Source of the DNA: Isoetes taiwanensis
Taxonomy: Eukaryota > Streptophyta > Lycopodiopsida > Isoetales > Isoetaceae
Direction: 5' to 3'
Assembly: GCA_021234155.1 (NCBI GenBank)
Contig: JAJEKV010000034.1
Span: forward strand, 2,538,001-2,602,000
Length of the DNA: 64,000 nucleotides
Under the pieces are notes generated by a model that saw only the letters and a list, made by a program, of their open reading frames with translations, was not told where the DNA came from and did no database searches. Made by a program: the position numbers and the translations under genes. Each line of letters opens with the position of its first letter. Positions within the stretch are counted from its first letter, which is position 1. Of this stretch, positions 56,222 to 64,000 are shown one piece after another.

Positions 56222-57480
56222 CTATATGAAAGTCATATTCTTGAGGAACTCCATCCATCTCCATTGCCTCGGATTAAGGTGTGGTTGCGTGAATACATAT
56301 TGGAGGCTACGATGGTCGGTATCAAACTGGAACTTCCTTCCCAAGAGATAATGCCTCCATATTCTTAATGCCACGACAACACTTAAGCAACTCGATGCGT
56401 CGTTTGGTAGCGGCGTCTCGGCGTCGTTCATCTTCACGGAATCATACGCTACCACACGCTCTTCTTGCATAAGCACCTTTGCCCCAGTAGCTATCTTACG
56501 CATACTGTTGCTACAAGCTTATCTTTCTCCGGTCCGGCGGGGAATTCAGGGGCTATTGTTAAAGCTTCCTTCAACAATTCAAACCCCTTTTGGGCTTTCT
56601 TGTGCCAATGCTCTACCCAATCTTTCACCTTCTCGCCTTTCGTCGGTGCATTACTTGGGGCTGCTATCTTAACAAAGTTCTTCACCGAACTTCTGTGGTA
56701 GTACTTGGCGAGGAAACTTCGACTTCATGCACATTCTTTGGCGCAGAGCCCTTGAATGGCGGCCTCAATCTTGGCGAGTGCGTTGCGATGCCTTCTGGCG
56801 AGATCACATGACCTAGATACTCCACCTTTTACGTTCTTGAAGTGGCACCGACAACTTGGCGCCTAGCTGGTGCCTCTTCAACTTCTCTAGCACTCTTTCT
56901 CAAGTGTTATGCGTGCTCTTCAAGGGATACGCTATACACCAAAATGTCGTCAAAGAAAACAATCACAAAGGTGTCGAAACTCACACGAAGATATGGTTCA
57001 TGAGCCTCATGAGCGTTGGGGGCATTTGATAAAGCCTAAAGGCATTCACGTGAACTCATAATGCCCATAGCGTTCTCAAGGCGGTCTTATGGATATCTTC
57101 TTCCTTTATATCGATCTGGTGATATCCACGACCTTAGATTCCGATTTGGAGAAGATCTTTGCACCTTGGAGCTGATCCATCAAGTCGCCTGCGATCTTGG
57201 GAGCCGTACTTGTTCTTAATGGTGTGCTTATTCAATTTGTCTATAGTCTATGCACATTCTCAAAGATCCATCCTTCTTCTTGACAAAAGAATGGGCGCCC
57301 AAAGCGGCGAGACGCTAGGTCTAATGAAACCTAGGTCGAGCAGCTCCCTAGCGCTTCGCCGGCTCCGGCAACCTGTGTTGTCATTCTATATGGAGCCTTA
57401 CTCGTTGGCTTTGTTCCTGGTTCGGTGCTATCTACTTTCGACTCCCCTATAAGGAGGGAGCTGCTTGATCTCATCGGAAA
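56222..57480 (-). pseudogene. gypsy reverse transcriptase and RNase H remnant (element C)
   Basis: KKKDGSLRMCIDYR near 57230-57290 opens the RT core; the catalytic FFDDILVYS is encoded at 56931-56957. The connection follows (KGEKVKDWVEHW..AQKGFELLKEAL, 56640-56540), then RNase H at 56503-56222 with VALRIWRHYLLGRKFQFDTDHRSLQY and QPHLNPRQWRWMEFL. The order and motifs are textbook gypsy. Four or more frame changes interrupt the protein. Confidence 0.88.
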
Positions 57481-57484
57481 GAGA

Positions 57485-57990
57485 TCATGGAACTTCCGTG
57501 ATTAGCTGAGATACTTGCTTCGGCAACTCTTGGCCGAGCGTTGTCTTCTTTGCTTCCTTTGATTCCGGCTCACTAATCTCGAGCTTGAAGATGTATGCCA
57601 CTTGCTCACTCTTGATGCACTTGAGCAGTAGTTTAGAAGACATGCACCGCATGATGGGAACAACCGTTACTGTTATCTCAATGATCTTGCCGTCGGGCGT
57701 TGGGAAGGTCACCTTTAAACTTTCCCGATCGATAATGGCCCTGCTGGCCCAAGGTACTCCATTCCTATGATCAAGTCATACTTTCCAATGCCCATTACTT
57801 ACGCTCCCATCCGGATATTAATCCACGGCAAGTCGATGTCGAAGTTAATTCTCTTTCCCGCCGTCGCCTTCTTGCACCACTTGCTAAAACAACGGGTCTT
57901 GGCTTTGACTTTAGCGGCTTCAACTTCAACATCCGAACCATTACGGGGATGCAAAGTTATGGCTACTTCTGAGTCTATCAAGACTATGAA
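57485..57990 (-). pseudogene. gypsy protease and linker remnant (element C)
   Basis: Protease is seen as FIVLIDSEVAITLHP near 57960 (the D-S-G active site is blurred to DSE), KRINFDIDLPWINIRMGA (57850-57799) and YDLIIGMEYLGPAG near 57760-57740. A linker MTFPTPDGKIIEITVTVVP follows at 57712. Equivalent to 19700-20034 in element B. Confidence 0.75.
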
Positions 57991-58539
57991 TGACTTAGCT
58001 TTAGCCTTCCCTCTGTGGAAATTACCTTATATTGGCTCTTTGCTCTGTATCTATGTGCGGCAAAGATATGACACTCACCCTGAATATAGTGGCGGGCCTC
58101 TTCGGGCGTCGTCGTCCGCCGGGGGCTTCCCAATCTCCCAACTCATTTTGCACTCATGGCGTAGGGGCGGTTTTGCTGTCCTATATGGCCCTACTGAAGC
58201 ACGGCTGCTTTCTATGCACTCCTGCCTCTTTTCCTTGGGCATTGCTTGCAAAAGGATTGCACGCTTTGGAGTAGTTTTTGACCTTTCCTGCTTGTCCTTG
58301 AAGGACTGCTTCTTCTCCTACTTTGCTTCCCTGGGTTTCCCACCATATGTGTGTTCTAAATTTGGACTGGGTATTTGGCTGCCACAGGGGCTATAGCTTC
58401 TGTCGCCTTGCCTTTCTCCGGAAGTCACTTGCGCAGTGCGCTATTCACGAGGTCCGACCCTTGCAAGCTTATAGCCTTGGATTACGCTTCACAATCTTGT
58501 CCCTAGGGTTTATTGCTCTCACAAGCTTTGCGGATCTCC

Positions 58540-59340
58540 TCATTCACCCCTCGATATAGCTTTCTCTGCATGCTTTCTCACCCAACTTGGCACCTCTGAC
58601 CTTAGCCTCATGAATTCCTCTGTATATTTCTGAGCTGATTTGTTGCCTTCTTTGCAACTTTGTAAAACTAACGCATCATCTTTGGACTTATGTTCCTTGG
58701 AGCGTAATGTAAAAGAAGGCTTTAGCAAACTACGAACTTACAAGCATCCTTAAGCCGTGTGCCTTTGCATACCCCTTCCACCAAATCGGCGGCTCCTTTC
58801 AAGTTGGGCGTTGCAACTCTCGCCCTTGTCCTTATCCTTCATACCATAAGCATTTCCGTACTTTCGCTCATTTAGTCCGACCATGCCTCTGCTTCCAAGC
58901 GACGCATTCTCCCACAGGCTGTTTCGATTCAGGGCCTTCCATACATTGCCAGTCGCGGAATCTACCTTCCCACGGTAGTCGGAGGCCACTGGTATCTCTT
59001 TGCCGTCCCTGCAGGGGGTGTTTCTCTGCCTTCCCTCTGTTGGTTCCACAGGCTGCTCTTCCTCTTCCCTCAGTCAGTCACGAGTGATGCGAACTTGAGT
59101 CGGAAGATTGGATTGGGGGGATCTTCTTCTCTTGCTCCTCTTCTTGTCGTACTACGGCTGACATTTGCCCTTCTTACGCTTTCGGTATGGGGTCTACCTC
59201 CATCGGGAGGGATAGAGGTGCCCCCATCGGGTTCTGGTAGCGGTGGGATAAGAAGATGGCTAGAGGCGGCGGTGTCTGAAGTACTTGGTCTGTTAGGCAT
59301 GGGGACCATGTATCAGGAAAAAGCCTCTGCGCCTTATTAG
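58540..59340 (-). pseudogene. gypsy gag remnant (element C)
   Basis: Contains TGNVWKALNRNSLWENASLG, YGNAYGMKDKDKGE and a WW-like segment, equal to the gag domain of element B with frameshifts. FMRLRSEVPSWV near 58600 is the later gag segment. A Pro/Ser-rich start (SHLLIPPLPEPDGG) lies near 59250. The zinc knuckle is not clear. Confidence 0.7.
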
Positions 59341-59907
59341 TCAAATACTTGGCGATGTTGGGGACATAGCCCAAAACCTGAAGGAAGGGGTAGGCGAGGG
59401 GAGAAGTATCCTATGCAAGGGGGACTTGGACAAGGGAGGGTCTACCCTTTGCGAAAATTCCGCTAACTTTTTGCCTATATCTTTGGGGTTAGCGTTCAAG
59501 CGTAAGCTTGGATGTCAATTTCTTTCACGAAGACTTGGAAGATGTCATTGACATGCGCCTTACCGATGGGCATAGGCTTTTGCACCATCGTCGAAATCAG
59601 CGGTGGCCATTGACCTAGCAAGGAAGGGAGTATCAAGCGGATGCGAAAGCCTCGAGGGGCTGAAAGATCGCCCTAGCGGTGGGGAGCAAATTTGCGAGGT
59701 GCCAATTGAGAAATGGGGAACTTATTTATAGAAAGGGGAAAACCCTAATTTTGGGATAACCTAGATTTTCCGATATTAGGTAATTACGATCTATTAAGGG
59801 ATGCAATTGCAAGTTTGAAGACTATTTCTAGAGTTTGAGCATGCTAGGGAGAGCAACCGAACCTATTGTGCAATTTGGGGATCATTTGGTGATGACATGA
59901 GTGCAGG
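59341..59907 (-). other. element C leader between gag and hairpin repeats
   Basis: No domain recognised. Contains a possible second untranslated leader before gag; T-rich at 59470-59530. Confidence 0.35.
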
Positions 59908-60172
59908 GGTCTCATCGTTGCGCCCGGCCAGATTTCTAAAATGTAGAAATCTGTCTGGCGGACGACGTGTGAGACATGGGTCCCAATTGGGCTAGGATTA
60001 CTCAATTTAGGTGATCTAAGGCTGTAATTCTACTAATCTCATCGAAGTTAGGCAGAATTGACCCCTTACTTGGTCAATTTGGAGTTTGTTTTGGGCATTT
60101 TTTGCATGGTCTCTGCGTTGCCTTGCCCCGATTTCTAAAATGTAGAAATGCGTCTGGCGCGACGTGTGAGAC
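59908..60172. repeat. hairpin repeat pair R1/R2 (200-bp spacing)
   Basis: R1 (59908-59975) and R2 (60108-60172) each run from GGTCTCA/GGTCTCT to GTGTGAGAC. Central stem: GATTTCTA - AAATG - TAGAAATC, with GCCAG/CTGGC outside. The unit is itself an imperfect palindrome bounded by GTCTCA and TGAGAC. Confidence 0.85.
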
Positions 60173-60411
60173 ATAATCTCAATTTTGCTCCAAACTCCAA
60201 TTTAATTAAAAGCGAAGGCTAGGGATCGATATCTTGACCTATCTAAACCTGGTTTAACACTTTATTTACACAAAATTTTCTTTATATTAACAAAATTTTC
60301 TGATCATTTACAAGGTTCAAGGCGTTCTCCCTTGATGTATCGGCAAGATACATATCTTGCCTCATGAGGGTGACCCTCTTGGCGTGCGGTGCAGGCCGTT
60401 GAATCTTCAAA

Positions 60412-61700
60412 ATGTTTCACCAAGTGGGCCCGGCGCTTCTTGCAAACTCAAACAACATCTCGTCACATCGCAGCGCATGTCCGGGTGTTGTATTCTTGGA
60501 TGACTTCGCGGACGGTGGCTGGAGCGGCGCCCGTGGAATCGAGGTTAAAGTAACTTTTTCGGAAGTGGCGGATCTCCTTGAGTGCCCCTATCTTCCTCTG
60601 TTTCTTCTTGCTCCTCTTCTTCCCGGGTGCTTTCGTGGGGCCTTGGGTTTTGGTGGAGGGGCTTTAGTGTGCGGCTCGCCGTCGGGTGCAGCCCTCGTCG
60701 TTCACCGGTGCTCGGTAATAGGTGTTGTAGGCCTCCCACCGCCATATATGGTTATTGCTCCCTCATTCTCTTCTCATAGACCTTTAAGGGGTCTATCGCG
60801 TGCCTAAGCTTCATTTCGGCGTGGGGCCTTGACCCTATCCGTCCGGAAATGGTGGGGCCGCCACCTGCCCGGCCTCCTCCTGCTCTTGGGCGTGCAGCAG
60901 GTGCACCTCTTCCTCTACAGCGGGGGCTTTGAAGAGGCTCGCCCGTCCGGCGCCCGACGCGTAGTCTTGGTCGAAGGTCGTCGGTAGTGGTGGGGTCTCC
61001 CCTCAAGACGGCTCGTTGATAAGCCAGGACAGCCGACTCTCTTCCCAACCTTCACCAGCTTCCTCTTACACGCCTTGATGGCCTTGGCCCTCCTCTTCTT
61101 AGGTCAGCAGAGGCGTCTTCACGATCTTTCAATCTCGCTCCGTGGCGCTCCTTGACTTCGTGCTTGTGGGCCGAAGCGTCTTTCGTCGACCTCTTCCTCT
61201 CCGGTGAGTTCGGCCCGAGCTGCTGCTCCTCTCCTACCTGCTCCTCTACTTGGGTGGATCTCATCTGGGGTTGTTCTTGGCCTATGGGTGGGTTACTTTT
61301 TCCCTCACGCTTTCCTCACATGATTTGGCGTCCCCACAGTGTTGCTCGTGCTTTGCCGCTTTACGCCTCCTGCGTTCAATTTCATTGAGGATCGCTCGGC
61401 CCGTCTGGCCGTCGTCCTCCAAGATCTCTGTATGAGCAATTACGCTCTGTCCGCCACGATTCCTCGCTTCGGCGAAGATCGTCGGCGTGGAAAGAAGCGT
61501 TCGAATCCTATGAAAAGTAGGGCCGGTATTGGAGGATCCGCCGGCTAGGCTTCCTTGCGATGCGCTTTATGCGGGCCATCATTTTTTCGGTTCGTCGATT
61601 GGAGCTACGCGAGGAAAGATCGCCTTGACAATCTGGCGAAGTTCTCGGGAAGAAGCGGGGAAAAATGGGAGGGGTCCAGGTTCTATTTATAGGGCCAATT
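60412..61700 (-). pseudogene. pre-gag coding module of element C, unrecognised
   Basis: Several minus-strand frames between the two hairpin-repeat pairs encode Glu/Arg/Pro-rich peptides: ESTREEEEQEETEED near 60600, RPRLRVGRRTGEPLQSPRCRG near 60930, EEQVGEEQQLGPNSPERKRS near 61220. They are similar in character to 848-1900 in element A. It could be an extra ORF upstream of gag. Plus-strand frames are open here too owing to GC-rich bias, so the strand is inferred from the charged composition. Confidence 0.35.
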
Positions 61701-61767
61701 TTAGGTCAACTTTTTAAACTACCTTTTGGGTTGTCTCACGGCATCTAGAACACTTAATTAAGCAAAA

Positions 61768-62028
61768 GGTCTCACCGCGTTGCGCCCAGCCCGATTCCTA
61801 GAATCTAGAAACCCATCCTGGCGCGACGTGTGAGACATGGGTGGGGCCCACTATTAAATTAACATGTAACATGCTAAATCTACTAATTCTTAGCTTAAAT
61901 TTAGAATTATCAAGGTATTTTCTTTGTAATTTACAACTTTTTGGTGTGTCATCGTTTGAATGTCTACGCCGTTAGCCCGGCCCCGATTTCTAAAATGTAG
62001 AAATGTCGTCCGGCGCGGACGGTGAGAC
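61768..62028. repeat. hairpin repeat pair R3/R4 (193-bp spacing)
   Basis: R3 (61768-61836) and R4 (61961-62028) are further copies of the R1/R2 hairpin, with GATTCCTAGAATCTAGAA and GATTTCTAAAATGTAGAAAT centres. With R1/R2 they flank the pre-gag module on both sides. Confidence 0.85.
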
Positions 62029-62207
62029 CAATTCTACTTTTTGGATGTTGGCTCATCAATTTTAGTCTTTTTACGTTTCTATTCTTTTTAACTGTTACTA
62101 GCTTAGCATAAACTACAAAAAAATGAGTTCGAGGTTTGAGGATCCTATCAAGTTAGTGCTATCACGGGAACATGGCGATTGCTTTGCTCTTGGTCTCCAA
62201 GAACATA

Positions 62208-62218
62208 GCTCGATACCA
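62208..62218 (-). other. primer binding site, element C
   Basis: Minus strand TGGTATCGAGC, the tRNA-iMet-type PBS (TGGTATCAGAGC) lacking the A of CAG. Lies three bases inside the LTR edge at 62222. Confidence 0.75.
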
Positions 62219-62221
62219 TCG

Positions 62222-64000
62222 TGGCGTCCCCTACTCATGATCACGGTGCACTCACCGTGATACAAGGAGTTCATCCCCCATACCAGCTCCGTGCCAATAC
62301 GGGGCCCTCCATTACATGACACCGCAACCGTGCGGGTTCGGTGGGAAGAGTGGAAGGGTCATTGCACCGTCTCCCTCGGGGCCTACCTAGGCTGCGGAAG
62401 CGTAAACATACATGTCAAGAGCACATACATCAACATCATATGACCATCGCGAAAGGATGGTCCTCCACATATCTGCATAGACAAAGATCGGCCACATCAC
62501 ATAGGGAATCCTACCCAAGGCTCGGACAAGGGGATGGTGACAAGCTTAGGTCTCGCAGTTCATTCTGACAAAATTCATGGCAATGGATTTGGCTGGCATA
62601 AGAACATGGCCTAGGGTTGTCCACTCCATCCGCCCCTCTGCGTACACTTTGCGGATGGGTTGAAGAAACCGGGGTTGGACCGTGAACTTCACTGGGATCA
62701 TAGCCAAAGGGGCTATAGCCGGGTTACATCTCCCAGGACCGATGAGGCGGTGGGAGGTTTCTCTCCCACCGGATGATCAATGCCATAGCGAGCCGGCACT
62801 AGAGGACACCAAGCATAAAGTACTTTCGACTTTTAACCCACTTGAAGGGAACTACCACCACGATCAGGTCCCGATTGCCGGCACAACCACCGCGACACGG
62901 GACTGGGCTGAAAGGGTGGCACCGTCGCCAGTGCACGGCTTCTTATCCCCAGCGGTGTCGAACTCATACTCGGGGCACGCGCGGCCCCACGAAGTATTAA
63001 GCGCTTGTCTGCGATTGCTCTCCGGGTAGACTTTACATCCGAGAGAGCAACCGCTATGGACCCACCACCACCCTTATCAACCGGTCGACCCCTAAGAACA
63101 CAACACAGGCCGGGCTCTCTTGCACGGGCCGCATCTACAAATGTGCTAGAGAGGCTACTCTAGGAGCATCAACTACAAAGCTTTAGGTCTCTACCCCTTC
63201 CCAATACAAGGAGTTCACAGGAGATACATCATCCATATACATCATGTAGAAAGAACTAAAGAACAAGATCTAATCTATATCATAGAGTTAGGTTCTTTAG
63301 TTAGAATCGCTATCTAGAGTTCTAGAGGGTGCTATGGGCAATCTAATAGGCTAAACCTCATCGATTCAATGCCTAAAATAGGGTTTAGACTATCTAGTTG
63401 GCCAAATAGCTGATCCTTGAGGGGCTCCTCTCGACTGAGCTTCGACCATCTGCTTTCAAAACTTTCGAATCTCGAGAAACTAAGGATGTAATTCTCCCAA
63501 GCGGAAGGATCGGGATGCGGTTTTGGCTGTTGAGGCAGCCAAAACAGAGTTCTGAAACCCTAAAATCGAAAATTAGGTTAGTTAGGGTTTCCTACCCTAT
63601 ATAGACAAGGGGGGTGGCTAGGGTTTCCAATTATCCCCTTTTGGCATGTGGGATAGTGGTAATGGGCCCACTTGCCTTTAAGGGCTAGGTGGCCAAATGT
63701 GCCCACATGGAATGTGTGCACCCAAATGTGCTCACATGGAAATGTGTGCACATTAATGAATGTGTACATTGGGAAAATGTGCACATTACTTGCACCTATG
63801 GGTATGGCCCACTTGGCATCAAGTGGCCACATGGGAATGTGTGCCCACATTAATGTGTACATTGGAAAATGTGCACATTAATACTAATGCACATTCTTAG
63901 CAAGTTGCCCCCTAGGGCTACCCACTTGGCTATACGTTGGCGTACACGTCAATCGGGGTGGCGTGTCTGGCGTGGCGTGGCGTACAATATCATACAGGAG
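62222..64000 (-). mobile_element. 5' LTR of gypsy element C, cut by window end
   Basis: Starts TGGCGTCCCCTACTC and matches LTR 52582-54403 to ATATCATACAGG at the last base; by comparison about 40 bp are missing beyond 64000. Both LTRs contain the same A/T-rich block, CCCTAAAATCG and GTGTGCACATT arrays. Confidence 0.85.

Larger units (their letters stand above)
54404..62221 (-). mobile_element. Ty3/gypsy element C, internal region
   Basis: A complete internal region of 7.8 kb between two LTRs: PBS (62.2 kb), leader and pre-gag module (62.2-59.9), gag (59.3-58.5), protease (58.0-57.7), RT/RNase H (57.5-56.2), integrase (56.2-55.2) and 3' region (55.2-54.4). All domains are in the gypsy order. 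Every frame is broken many times, yet motifs remain easily readable, consistent with sequencing errors as well as decay. Confidence 0.88.

Overview
This window is a land-plant nuclear chromosome segment, almost entirely transposable elements. The evidence for a plant is plant-type Ty3/gypsy and Ty1/copia polyproteins, tRNA-iMet primer binding sites, a fragment of a PDR-type (ABCG) transporter with its intron phase kept, and one small spliced gene. Protein bits and sizes are compatible with a large repeat-rich genome; the species cannot be named from the sequence. There are no prokaryotic operons, rRNA genes or CRISPR arrays.

Layout. (1) 1-4160: leader and 5' LTR of a minus-strand gypsy element (A) whose pol lies left of the window. 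(2) 4161-4564: 3' fragment of a LINE. (3) 4565-21430: second minus-strand gypsy element (B). Its LTR is split in two (4565-5563 and 16808-17445) by an 11.2-kb, T-rich, mostly non-coding nested block that itself carries two LINE copies (7642-8829 minus; 11855-14811 plus). The internal part of B (17458-21430) keeps integrase, protease and gag remnants, but a perfect foldback sits where reverse transcriptase should be. (4) 21431-26380: decayed minus-strand copia element. (5) 26380-32190: mosaic of A/T-rich composite repeats in both orientations (TTCTAGAA-rich, tRNA-like and GATCCTACGG-rich modules) that meet head to head at 29476-29485. (6) 32190-37192: the only gene-like island, with a strong hairpin, an ABCG pseudogene fragment and an intact four-exon gene for a 75-residue prefoldin-like protein resembling ASDURF. 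(7) 37193-47522: two nearly identical 4.8-kb copies in direct orientation with Helitron-like ends (TC start, 10-bp GC-rich stem hairpin 12 nt before a terminal CTTG, A/T target site), carrying unidentified exon-like pieces. (8) 47983-50090: another composite repeat. (9) 50091-52581: low-repeat sequence with one unrecognised 173-residue ORF. (10) 52582-64000: nearly complete minus-strand gypsy element (C) with 1.8-kb LTRs, the 5' LTR running off the right edge.

Two points tie the window together. First, the composite repeats and the 4.8-kb elements appear to share both ends (a start resembling TCWTAACATATATA and an end TAAATTTCTTG), which suggests one Helitron-like family with a non-canonical CTTG terminus. 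Second, differences between duplicate copies (both LTRs of C, both 4.8-kb units) pile up at CAG/CTG trinucleotides, and the primer binding site of C lacks exactly one base in such a triplet. This looks like systematic base-calling error at methylated CHG sites, so many frameshifts in the retroelement genes may not be real.
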